A stretch of DNA of 64,000 nucleotides from assembly GCA_964588335.1 (NCBI GenBank), contig CAZPOV010000005.1:124001-188000 (forward strand), in the 5' to 3' direction. A program made the position numbers and the translations under genes. The notes under the pieces were generated by a model. It ran no database searches and had not been told where the DNA came from. It worked only from the letters and a program-made list of their open reading frames with translations. Every line of letters starts with the position of its first letter. Positions within the stretch are counted from its first letter, which is position 1. The DNA comes from JAGQZY01 sp964588335. GTDB taxonomy: Bacteria; Bdellovibrionota; Bdellovibrionia; Bdellovibrionales; JAGQZY01. Of this stretch, positions 20,701 to 26,692 are shown piece by piece.

Positions 20701-23700
20701 CAGTGGCATCAAGTGTTACATCAACAGAATTGGGTTACCTCAGTGGTGTGACAAGTGCTTTACAAACCCAGTTAGATGGAAAAGTAGCCCTCGCCGGTGA
20801 TACCATGACTGGTCAACTCCTCATTGATGGTGGAGCCGACGAAGTCCAACTCGCTATTGAAGGTGACTTGCTTCAAACAGCCAATCTCGTTGAAATTAGA
20901 AATTCGACTTCTACAGTCGTTGCAAGTATTTCGGCTGACGGTTCAGTCAGCGCCGCCACCGATTTGACCACGAAATCTTACGTCGATAGTGCTGTCAGTG
21001 GATTAAGCACCGATGAACTCGCCGATGCTGACAACAACACGAAAATCCAAGTCGAAGAAGGTGCCAACGATGACACCATCCGTTTTGATACTGCTGGGAC
21101 TGAAAGAATGGTTATCGACCCTTCTGGAAATGTTGGTATCGGAACGGCCACTCCTTGGGAGTTACTAACTCTTGTCAGTGATGGTGATGCTGATATCGAT
21201 GTATCGGTGGCAGGACCTGAGATCCCCATTTTTCATATGAGAAGAAGCTCAGGCACTCATGCGGCTCCAGGGTTCATCACTGCCAACAATACAATCACTG
21301 GGATCGAAGGTGAAGTTTGGAATGGTACAGGTTTTTCTGATTCCGCTTCTATGTATTTTCTGGCTGATGGAACTCCATCTGCAGGAAACACACCAGGAAG
21401 AATCCAATTTCGAACAACACCATCAGGTTCGACAGGTGGAATTACCCGTATGACCATTCGTCAAGATGGTAAAATAGGTATGGGAACGGCTAATCCAGCA
21501 ACCACTTTGGATGTGAGTGGAACCGATGCGATAGTGGTTCCTCAAGGAACGACTGCTGAACGACCCACTGGTGAGAATGGAATGATCCGATACAACTCGA
21601 CCACCACCAAAATGGAAGTCTATGAAAATGGAACCTGGTCCGATATTGCGACTGGAGCCGTTGGAACTGGTGACTTGATCAACGGTGGGAATGCTGGCGC
21701 AGTGACTGTCGGTTCAAATGATAATGTGTTAAATCTAGAAGCCAACAATTCAGTGGCAATGACCGTCGCTACAGATGGAGATATCGGTATTGGGACGACT
21801 AATCCAGGTTCTTTGTTGGAAGTGAATGGAGCCGCCGTTGCTGTCACTGCTCCTCGAGGAATGGTGAGCTTGAACTCTAATTCGGTTCAAGGTGCAGGAG
21901 TTGGTGCAACACTTGGTTTTGGTGGTTCCGACGGTACTCAGACACGAGATTTTGCCAATATTGGTGGTCTAAAGGAAAATTCAACAAGCGGAAATTATGC
22001 AGGATATTTATCATTTGCCACACGATCAAATGGAAGCACTCCTTTAGAAAGAATGAGAATTGATTCTACAGGAAATGTCGGTATCGGTACCNNNNNNNNN
22101 NNNNNNNNNNNNNNNNNNNNNNNNNNNNNNNNNNNNNNNNNNNNNNNNNNNNNNNNNNNNNNNNNNNNNNNNNNNNNNNNNNNNNNNNNNNCTGGAACCA
22201 GTGGTGCTCCTGGGATCACTTTTGCTGGCGATACTGATACAGGAATTACCCGCACGGCTGCTGACGAAATGTCATTAGGTGTCGGTGGTACTGGAATTGT
22301 CCATCTTAACAACTCGGCCATTACTTTATCTCGACATCTCTTTGCAGGAGATTGGAATTCAACAGCTTATACTCCTACAAGTGTGGGTTTAGCTGGTCCT
22401 GGTGGTGCGACTGCTACCTATTATAATACAAATACGTTAGATGATTCGTTTGGCGGAATAAGCATGCGAGCGACTAATGGGGCCTCTACCAACCAACAGG
22501 CCTACATCGGTGTGGTAGCGAATAATGCTGGAAACACACCTGATATTGTCATTGGTCAGCAAACAGGTGCCACCTCTTATCAAGAGAGTTTACGAATCGA
22601 CAGTGCCGGAAATGTGGGAATCGGAACTGCTGCACCAGTCGATAAACTGCATGTTTGGTCAGGCGACGCCGGTGCTGTGAGTGCTGTTGACGATGCTGAT
22701 GATTTTGTCGTTGAGAACAGTGGAAACGCTGGAATATCCATTTTAAGTCCCGACGCGAATTGGGCGGGACTCTATTTGGGCTCTCCCAGTGATGCGACTG
22801 GTGGAGGTATTGAATGGAATCAATCCTCAGGGGAGCTTGGAATTTGGGCTGCTGGTGCAGGTTTCATGAATTTCAGCACGAACGGCTCGACTAAAATGTT
22901 AATCGACAATGCCGGTAACGTCGGGATTGGTACTACGACTCCTGCGGTGGCTTTAGATGTCAACACAGGCTCAATCAATGCCGCCGAAATTTGTGATGAG
23001 AACAACACGAACTGTATCGATATCTCAGCTGGCGTTGGCAGTGGCGACATCAATCAAAATGGTAACTCTTTTGGTAGCAACATGGTCATTGGAACTAATG
23101 ACGCCAATGATCTCGCTTTTGAGCGAAACAACTCTGTTGTCATGACAATGGATACAGTTTCTCTTTATGGAGCTGGTGGAACAGGAAGTGCGGCTGTCAT
23201 GATGGGGGGCGCTGGTGGAGCGGCCCAGGCCACTTACGGCTTTTTATCAGACGATGACACAGGTATGTTCCGGGCTGGAGCTGATGAACTCGGTTTCACC
23301 ACGGGAGGAAACGAAGCCCTTCGCATTGATTCGACGGGTAGCATTGGTATTGGTACGGATACGCCAGATAGTAAATTCCATTTGTACAGCGCTGGAATCC
23401 TTGCTCAAACAATTGAGGCTCAAGGAAATTTGGCCAGTCTCTCCACCCCTGTTATTCGCCTTCGACGAGCTCGTGATTCGGCCGGTAGTCGTGCAGCCGC
23501 AAGCAGTGGAGATCTTCTGGGATCAATAGCATTTCAGGGATACGGAGCGACGGGGTATACAGTGACCGGTAGCTCAGCAGTTGCAGCTTATGCAACTGAA
23601 AACTTCACAGATGCTGCTCAAGGTACAAATCTGGTTTTTGGAACAACCCCTAATGGGTCGGTGACAAAATTGGAAAGAGTTCGTATCGACGAGAATGGCT

Positions 23701-24233
23701 ATGTTGGTATCAATAACACGTCTCCAAATGTTGAACTTGATGTGACCGGTGATATTGAGTTCACTGGAACCATCACCGACGTATCAGATCGTCGTTTGAA
23801 AGAAGATATTATGCCTCTTGAGAACAGCTTGGATAAGGTTCTGGCGTTGCAGGGTGTTTCATTTGTGATGAAAGGTGATGAAAGTCGTCGAGTCGAAATT
23901 GGTGTTATCGCCCAAGAGGTTGAAAAGGTGATGCCTGAGCTCGTGAAAGTGGCTGATGATGAGATGCAAACTCGATCGGTTAATTATATCGGTTTTATCG
24001 GATACATTATCGAAGCTATTAAAGAGTTGCGTGAGTCTGTGTTTGGTAAACTGCAAGAGCAGGATCGAGCGATTGCCAGTGTGAAGCACTCTAGCGACAA
24101 TAACAGCTCTGAGATCGACAAGCTGAAAAGCGAGAACCAAGAGTTGAAGTCTGAACTTGACGCCGTTAAAAAGCAGAATCAAGAAATGAATGAACGTTTA
24201 AAGCGTATCGAAGAACTGCTTCTGAAGAAGTAA
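11799..24233 (+). CDS. Giant secreted trimeric fibre protein with C-terminal S74 chaperone (MAT-like)
   Basis: 4144 codons as assembled. Residues 1-24 form a signal peptide ending in SALA, so the protein is exported. Residues ~27-150 form a distinct N-terminal domain beginning NFSYQGQI, with a conserved-looking CVLYEE segment. The bulk is a repetitive shaft with about sixteen copies of a GNVGIGTxxP-type motif, typical of phage-like trimeric fibres. Two ~880-bp repeats (residues ~468-1054) and four ~372-residue modules (~1168-1541, 1678-2051, 2247-2619, 2738-3112) are separated by unrelated inserts. Residues from 3996 form an intramolecular chaperone of endosialidase (Peptidase S74): SDRRLKEDI supplies the Ser3996-Lys4001 dyad. 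A coiled coil of about 70 residues ends the protein. The GTG at 11799 is the only start between the upstream stop at 11790 and the signal peptide. A 100-N gap replaces codons ~3432-3465, so the true length is unknown. The layout matches Bdellovibrio mosaic adhesive trimers. Confidence 0.88.
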   Translation: MHVIERIFISLILAFLLGIPSALAAPANFSYQGQIVKPNGQALEASNVTFYIEILSPAPSECVLYEEYHTLNMTGSNGIFAFEVGDGTQSGSDYEDVNSLTDALSNSIGTISPTTCVVGPNYTPSAGDGRQMRVTFDDGSGPNTLATNHQILSVPYADSASSVDGLTSADILRINNGGSFVLTQANLEWIFANGARYAELQALIDGTSTQYLTATPTGDVSMNSQKIINVADPTAANDAANKNYVDTNIAGQPTDAATLSGLAGAENGHVMYWNGTEWTAGAPAGDSTKLPLAGGTMSGAINMGNQDITNGNNITANGAVSANGLSTGTNLAFYNTGNYVGFQAPAGASDLIWTLPGADGTANQALSTNGSGILSWRSYVETASNQGAGGVGPYKQLNAGDLEFKNINAGSNKVTVTDDVGNDEIDIDVDESNFNPALIPNTAAGDIAAGNVQAAINELDTEKVAIAGDAMTGALTMNAQNEVRFADSDSSNYVGFAAPAAVGADLIWTLPDADGTNGQILSTDGAGNLVWISGAVGDITGGSSLGAGVSVYKNENAGVLEFASINAGSNKVTVTNDAGLEVDIDVDETNFDPTAIPNNAAGNIAATTLQGAINELDAEKLSDVTGSALADGTVWLGDGTNLAQEVTLSGDATLANDGTLTVANNAITSAKINDGEIVDADISATADITRTKLATGSINRIVINDGSGEIAEAAAITGNRVLTSDANGLPVASSVSDTELGYLDNVTSDVQTQIDGKVARAGDAMTGALTLNAQNEVRFADSDSSNYVGFAAPAAVGADLIWTLPDSDGTNGQVLTTDGSGNLIWASGAVGDITGGSSLGLGVSVYKNENAGVLEFASINAGSNKVTITDDAGVEIDIDVDETNFDPTAIPNNAAGNIAATTLQGAINELDTEKLSDVTGSALADGTVWVGDGSNQAQEVSVTGDVAMSNTGATTIQANAVESSMILDGEIVDADISGTAAIARTKVANGAANRLVVNDGSGALSDAAAITGNRALTSDINGIPVASSVTSTELGYLSGVTSALQTQLDGKVALAGDTMTGQLLIDGGADEVQFAIEGDTLQTANLVEIRNSASTVIASVSADGSVSAATDLTTKSYVDTAISGISTDEIADADNNTKIQVEEGANDDTIRFDTAGTERMVVDATGNVGIGTATPATILDIEGTIQIGDGGETCSVAANAGMIRYNAGNIDYCNGSAWTTLGISGAGLTNLNGQTGSTQNFAVDAAGTAPAINSATDTHTLSIPLASGAGVTSGTISKTDYDAFNAKLDSVVGETLNSAQFWVGDATNAAAAVTMSGDATMDNAGALTIANDAITSAKINDGTIVDADISATADIARSKLAAGSANRLIVNDGTGEISEAAAITGNRALASDVNGIPVASSVTDTELGYLSGVTSALQTQIDGKVALAGDTMTGQLLIDGGADEVQLAIEGDLLQTANLVELRNSSSVVVASVSADGSVSAATDLTTKAYVDSAVSGISTDEIADADNNTKIQVEEGANDDTIRFDTAGTERMIIDPSGNVGVGTTSPTARFHSYNELASAAAVGVEGQNMIYSGASTNVIGVEGYSYIDGAATTASTVYGGRFNARAQNSATSTSMVGVQGQVQSVGGTPSEIFGGRFGAVGFANTGYGVYIEDISGTAQYGLYQAGATDLNYFAGNVGIGTDTPATILDIEGTIQIGDGGETCSVAANAGMIRYNAGNLDYCNGSAWTTLGVSGAGLTNLNGQTGSTQNFAVDAAGTAPAINSVTDTHTLSIPLASGVGVTSGTISKADYDAFSAKLDSVVGETLTSAQFWVGDATNAAAAVTMSGDATMDNAGALTIANNAITSAKINDGEIVDADISATADITRTKLAAGTANRLIVNDGTGEIAEAAAITASRALASDANGIPVASSVTDTELGYLSGVTSALQTQLDGKVALAGDTMTGQLLIDGGADEVQFAVEGDLLQTANLVEIRNSTSTVVASVSADGSVIAATDLTTKAYVDTAVSGISTDEIADADNNTKVQVEEGANDDTIRFDTAGIERMVVDASGNVGIGTINPSEKLDVEGRILAGPKGVLGGDGGSIVFEELAGNGTNFVGFRAPDAISADLVWELPESDGTSGQVLETDGSGTLSWSDKFSVGADSLDFSDFTDTMTLDATTTVDMDTNTANLNFDSGTLFIDAVNNRVGIGVSTPTFLLTVNGTAKVDQISIGNNSPLWRLDEEATEDFTIGYNSVEYLRILDTGEVGIGTATPVTMLDVEGTIQIGDSGETCSVAANAGMIRYNAGNIDYCNGSAWTTLGVSGAGLTNLNGQTGSTQNFAVDAAGTAPAINSATDTHTLSIPLASGAGVTSGTISKTEYDAFDAKLDSVVGETLNSAQFWVGDGTNAAAAVTMSGDATMDNAGALTIANDAITSAKISDGTIVDADISATADIARSKLAAGTANRLIVNDGTGEISEAAAITASRALTSDANGIPVASSVTSTELGYLSGVTSALQTQLDGKVALAGDTMTGQLLIDGGADEVQLAIEGDLLQTANLVEIRNSTSTVVASVSADGSVSAATDLTTKAYVDSAVSGISTDEIADADNNTKIQVEEGANDDTIRFDTAGTERVVIDSSGRIGVGTATPADAVHINVADSKDGLRITDNTSGNGIQIQGYYPSINLNQYWDGSNTRIIGDGYSGFMSMDPGVGDINFGLSPSGLAGNTVGSSSFVFRIENSGNVRVFNNLNVNDNLIVSNNLGLGTSNPSAKLDVEGTIQIGDGGETCTVAANAGLIRYNSGNIDYCNGSAWTTLGVSGAGLTNLNGQTGSTQNFAVDAAGTAPAINSATDTHTLSIPLASGAGVTSGTISKTEYDAFDAKLDSVVGETLNSAQFWVGDGTNAAAAVTMSGDATMDNAGALTIANDAITSAKISDGTIVDADISATADIARSKLAAGTANRLIVNDGTGEISEAAAITASRALTSDANGIPVASSVTSTELGYLSGVTSALQTQLDGKVALAGDTMTGQLLIDGGADEVQLAIEGDLLQTANLVEIRNSTSTVVASISADGSVSAATDLTTKSYVDSAVSGLSTDELADADNNTKIQVEEGANDDTIRFDTAGTERMVIDPSGNVGIGTATPWELLTLVSDGDADIDVSVAGPEIPIFHMRRSSGTHAAPGFITANNTITGIEGEVWNGTGFSDSASMYFLADGTPSAGNTPGRIQFRTTPSGSTGGITRMTIRQDGKIGMGTANPATTLDVSGTDAIVVPQGTTAERPTGENGMIRYNSTTTKMEVYENGTWSDIATGAVGTGDLINGGNAGAVTVGSNDNVLNLEANNSVAMTVATDGDIGIGTTNPGSLLEVNGAAVAVTAPRGMVSLNSNSVQGAGVGATLGFGGSDGTQTRDFANIGGLKENSTSGNYAGYLSFATRSNGSTPLERMRIDSTGNVGIGTXXXXXXXXXXXXXXXXXXXXXXXXXXXXXXXXXXGTSGAPGITFAGDTDTGITRTAADEMSLGVGGTGIVHLNNSAITLSRHLFAGDWNSTAYTPTSVGLAGPGGATATYYNTNTLDDSFGGISMRATNGASTNQQAYIGVVANNAGNTPDIVIGQQTGATSYQESLRIDSAGNVGIGTAAPVDKLHVWSGDAGAVSAVDDADDFVVENSGNAGISILSPDANWAGLYLGSPSDATGGGIEWNQSSGELGIWAAGAGFMNFSTNGSTKMLIDNAGNVGIGTTTPAVALDVNTGSINAAEICDENNTNCIDISAGVGSGDINQNGNSFGSNMVIGTNDANDLAFERNNSVVMTMDTVSLYGAGGTGSAAVMMGGAGGAAQATYGFLSDDDTGMFRAGADELGFTTGGNEALRIDSTGSIGIGTDTPDSKFHLYSAGILAQTIEAQGNLASLSTPVIRLRRARDSAGSRAAASSGDLLGSIAFQGYGATGYTVTGSSAVAAYATENFTDAAQGTNLVFGTTPNGSVTKLERVRIDENGYVGINNTSPNVELDVTGDIEFTGTITDVSDRRLKEDIMPLENSLDKVLALQGVSFVMKGDESRRVEIGVIAQEVEKVMPELVKVADDEMQTRSVNYIGFIGYIIEAIKELRESVFGKLQEQDRAIASVKHSSDNNSSEIDKLKSENQELKSELDAVKKQNQEMNERLKRIEELLLKK
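13201..14960 (+). repeat. Two tandem ~880-bp repeats in the fibre gene
   Basis: Copies about 13201-14083 and 14084-14960. Both encode a segment beginning EVRFADSDSSNYVGF, running through NAGVLEFASINAGSNKV and ending with a SELGYL-type stretch before the next TMTG motif. The first half is highly similar between copies at the DNA level. The later part of copy two has diverged and is closer to the corresponding part of the downstream modules, suggesting patchwork exchange. Confidence 0.75.
18678..19390 (+). repeat. 713-bp perfect direct repeat, copy 1
   Basis: I compared it base by base with the sequence 1479 bp downstream (20157-20869) and found no difference. Flanking sequence on both sides diverges quickly, so the identity is far above the level seen between the other module copies. 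Confidence 0.9.
20157..20869 (+). repeat. 713-bp perfect direct repeat, copy 2
   Basis: Identical to 18678-19390. It lies within module four of the fibre gene. Such identity amid diverged repeats indicates recent gene conversion or unequal exchange, or possibly an assembly artefact. Confidence 0.9.
22092..22191. other. Assembly gap of exactly 100 N
   Basis: One hundred consecutive N bases lie inside the fibre gene. Exactly 100 N is the conventional placeholder for a gap of unknown length. The reading frame happens to match on both sides (GIGT before; GTSGAPG after), but with an unknown gap length this may be chance. Missing sequence probably includes further repeats that could not be assembled. 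Confidence 0.97.
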
Positions 24234-24330
24234 GTTTTCACTAAAAATGTCGAACACTTGATCAAGTCAAAACCGCTAGCCCTAATTGTCTTAATATTTG
24301 TTCCAGATCGAGACTTCACAGTCTTGATAC

Positions 24331-24357
24331 TTAAGTCTTAGTCCCTAAGTCCGATAA
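24331..24357 (+). promoter_or_regulatory. FliA (sigma-28)-like promoter of fliL
   Basis: TTAAGTCT (24331-24338), 11 nt, TCCGATAA (24350-24357): six of eight and seven of eight matches to the FliA consensus with exact spacing. Predicted start of transcription is near 24364, about 28 nt before the fliL GTG. A short inverted repeat (tccctaa 24342-24348 / ttaggga 24362-24368) straddles the -10 element and could be an operator. Confidence 0.6.
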
Positions 24358-24391
24358 AATGTTAGGGAAATAAGGAAAAAGGGAGAGCTTC

Positions 24392-24940
24392 GTGGCTGAA
24401 GAGAAACAATCAAAAGGCAAACAATCAGAGGAGCAAGAAAAGCGCAAATTTAAGGCGCCAAAGTTTTCGGCAAAAGGTCTGATGGCCATGCTGCCAACTC
24501 TTCTATTGGTCACCAATTTCGCCGGTATGGCCCTAGGAGGTTATCTCGCGTATATGGGAACCATTGGCTTGACCCCTGAAGCCGTCCGCGAAATGGAAGC
24601 ACGCAAGTACATCTATAACGAGGAAATCTTTAACGATCGACCCGTCACATACTCTTTAGATCCCTTTACAGTCAACTTAGCTGACACTGGCGACGAGCGC
24701 ATTGTGCAAGTCAAAGTCACTTTAGAAATGCTTAATGAAGACGGCTTTGAAGAGGTGGTTTCAATGGGGGCACACGCCCGTGATACCATTGTTCATATTC
24801 TTAATGGAAAAGAATTCCCAGAGCTGCAGACCATTCAGGGCAAGCTCTTCTTAAAAGATGAGATCAGCGTCGCTTTAAACAAACAGCTGAAACGAAGTTT
24901 TATTAAAGACGTTTATTTCTCACGTTTTGTTTTGCAATAA
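24392..24940 (+). CDS. fliL: Flagellar basal-body-associated protein FliL
   Basis: 182-residue single-pass inner-membrane protein of the flagellar motor that surrounds or stabilises stators and increases torque. A basic, hydrophilic N-terminus (~30 residues), one transmembrane helix (about 34-56) and a periplasmic FliL domain follow. The C-terminal domain shows DPFTVNL, RIVQVKVTLEM, RDTIVHILN, and the closing IKDVYFSRFVLQ. GTG start with GGGAGA at 24381. It stands alone, not inside a flagellar operon, and abuts the convergent protease gene with zero intervening bases. Confidence 0.92.
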   Translation: MAEEKQSKGKQSEEQEKRKFKAPKFSAKGLMAMLPTLLLVTNFAGMALGGYLAYMGTIGLTPEAVREMEARKYIYNEEIFNDRPVTYSLDPFTVNLADTGDERIVQVKVTLEMLNEDGFEEVVSMGAHARDTIVHILNGKEFPELQTIQGKLFLKDEISVALNKQLKRSFIKDVYFSRFVLQ

Positions 24941-25915
24941 CTATGATGTGGGTGTTCCGCTAAGGTACTCTTCAACGATCGGGTACCAGATTTGAGACTT
25001 CATTAGGAGATTTGAGTTCTCAAGTTCAGTGGCCACATCACAATTTTTCCCATTATTACTGCAACGATTCAATCGATCACAATTATTTTTTTTATCTTTG
25101 TAGGTGTCAAATTGATGTCCGCTGATCAGTATTCCCACGACTTCGGCTTGTGCGTTGAAGGCGGGGCCGCCTGAATTTCCAGATAAAGTGTCTAAATAGG
25201 CCGATAAAGTCGTATTGTAGTTCTCAAGAGTTCGACTTTGCCCCGAGTATTTGGCGGGGAGTCCTTGTGGGTGACCGATGGTGGCAACCGTTTGACCTTT
25301 TCTTAGCTCCTTTAAAGACACTTTCAAATGAGGAATGTGAGTGATGGGCTTGTCGAGTTCAAAAATAACGAAATCAATGGGGTTGTCTTCAGGCTCAGTT
25401 TGTTGATTGTTCTCGGCATAGATCACGCGTTTGCAGTGAGCCACATCCCGTTTAGGAATTATTGACCCTAAAGTATCAATGGGATTGTTTAGATCATTGT
25501 AGCCAAACCAAAAAGAGAAATTTTCACAGTAGCTGTGGGCTTCGTTTTCAATGGTTCCAGTGGGAAGCAAACAGTGTCCCGCTGAAATCAGAACTTTTGG
25601 GTGAATTAAAAAGGAAGTGCAATGACCAAAGGATTTTTGGTTAGCGAACTTTTCATTTTTACAAAGACCGACTGTTTCGGCGTAGGGTCTTAAATCATGC
25701 TCCTCGTGAAAAAAATGATCCGAGTCGAGCTCTTTCAAGTAATGAGTTGGCAACGACACAGCCACCGCCTGCGCCGCTTTTTGCCACTGGGGCAGTGCCC
25801 GTGAAATATCCCGGCGATGGTCAGGGCCATAAATAGCCGCCTGTCCTAACGCCCCATACATTAGAAAGCAAATAAGTACAAAATGTCGCAAAGGTTTCCC
25901 CCCCTTTGATGACAT
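24941..25915 (-). CDS. Secreted trypsin-like serine protease
   Basis: 324 residues. A signal peptide (~residues 1-27, hydrophobic core FVLICFLMYGALGQA) directs export. The chymotrypsin-fold triad is complete: H114 in SAGHC, D181 in NPIDFVIFEL and S248 in SGNSGGP. Six or more cysteines, including a cluster near the C-terminus, suggest disulphides, consistent with a periplasmic or extracellular place. The family includes S1B/glutamyl-endopeptidase-like enzymes; a substrate preference cannot be read. The stop codon is adjacent to the fliL stop. In a predator such proteases may serve prey degradation, which is inference. Confidence 0.88.
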   Translation of the reverse strand: MSSKGGKPLRHFVLICFLMYGALGQAAIYGPDHRRDISRALPQWQKAAQAVAVSLPTHYLKELDSDHFFHEEHDLRPYAETVGLCKNEKFANQKSFGHCTSFLIHPKVLISAGHCLLPTGTIENEAHSYCENFSFWFGYNDLNNPIDTLGSIIPKRDVAHCKRVIYAENNQQTEPEDNPIDFVIFELDKPITHIPHLKVSLKELRKGQTVATIGHPQGLPAKYSGQSRTLENYNTTLSAYLDTLSGNSGGPAFNAQAEVVGILISGHQFDTYKDKKNNCDRLNRCSNNGKNCDVATELENSNLLMKSQIWYPIVEEYLSGTPTS

Positions 25916-25940
25916 TCTTTTCTCACAATTTATGATTTTT

Positions 25941-26690
25941 TCAAGCCGCTTTTTTGCTGCGAAACCAAATAAAGGCTCCAGCGGCTGCTAGGCCGATACT
26001 GAGTAAAAATAACACGGTCGACAGCCCCTCACCTTCACCTTGCTCGTCAACGCCTTGGGTTTCAAAGAGCTCATCGGGTATATCGATGGGGCGAGACAAC
26101 ATGGCCGGAGCTATTTCTTGTTTGTCCATTTTAGACAGTTGGGTGGCAATCACCTGCAAAGATTTAATGCCTTGAAAGAACTGGTTGGAATAGTTGGTGT
26201 AAAACAGCTTGTGGGCCGTAAACGAGACTAGGACAGCCACTTCGCCTTTGATGGTTGCCAAATAGCGGGTGTAATAGTGGGGAAGTTCACTTCCTAGATG
26301 CATACCATCCACCCATTTTTGCTTTTGAATGCCGACAATTTTATTATGCACCACTTTTGATTGAGTTGTACCTCCGGCGGCATCGAGTTTGCGAGCCTCA
26401 CCAAAATGCGATAGATAAGCAGCCATCGAATCAACCTGACTTTTTTCTTTGGCACTGATAACAATCACGGCTTCTCGGGATTTTTTGATTTGTTTTTTGC
26501 AGTCAGCGGATGTCGGGTTGGCTCGACAGGATTTAGAAATACGATGACGACACAGATAAGCTTTTTTTCTTAAGCTGCAGTTCCACTGGTCCGGCAGTTC
26601 GAACTGCAAATAGGAGTTATGGAACTGCTTTGCTTGACCGGGCGTAGGGACAAGTAGAAAAAAAAACAACAAAAGACGGCCACAGAACAT
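25941..26690 (-). CDS. Membrane-anchored secreted protein of unknown family, paralogue B
   Basis: About 249 residues from the ATG at 26690, which gives a clean signal peptide (MFCGRLLLFFFLLVPTPGQA); a longer form from 26717 would overlap the upstream gene. The mature part begins KQFHNSYLQFELP, has five cysteines in the first ~75 residues, and a conserved core around VDGMHLGSE and HYYTRYLAT. A C-terminal transmembrane helix (VLFLLSIGLAAAGAFIWF) ends in basic residues, so the protein is anchored with its body in the periplasm. It is clearly paralogous to the gene immediately upstream (26693-27493). I do not recognise a named domain. Confidence 0.75.
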   Translation of the reverse strand: MFCGRLLLFFFLLVPTPGQAKQFHNSYLQFELPDQWNCSLRKKAYLCRHRISKSCRANPTSADCKKQIKKSREAVIVISAKEKSQVDSMAAYLSHFGEARKLDAAGGTTQSKVVHNKIVGIQKQKWVDGMHLGSELPHYYTRYLATIKGEVAVLVSFTAHKLFYTNYSNQFFQGIKSLQVIATQLSKMDKQEIAPAMLSRPIDIPDELFETQGVDEQGEGEGLSTVLFLLSIGLAAAGAFIWFRSKKAA

Positions 26691-26692
26691 GG

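Larger units (their letters stand above)
15300..21142 (+). repeat. Four ~1.12-kb modules separated by unique inserts
   Basis: Copies run about 15300-16420, 16831-17951, 18537-19653 and 20012-21134. Each starts at a GIGT motif followed by LDIEGTIQIGDGGETC and ends at the next GNVGxGT motif. Between copies lie non-homologous inserts of about 410, 585 and 360 bp, and a fourth unrelated segment follows copy four. Copy length is nearly constant (1116-1122 bp, all multiples of three or close), so the array stays in frame. Confidence 0.85.

Noticed and set aside
15300..21142. Repeat array as a possible CRISPR or VNTR
   Set aside because: Repeat units are about 1.1 kb, in frame and protein-coding; no short spaced direct repeats.
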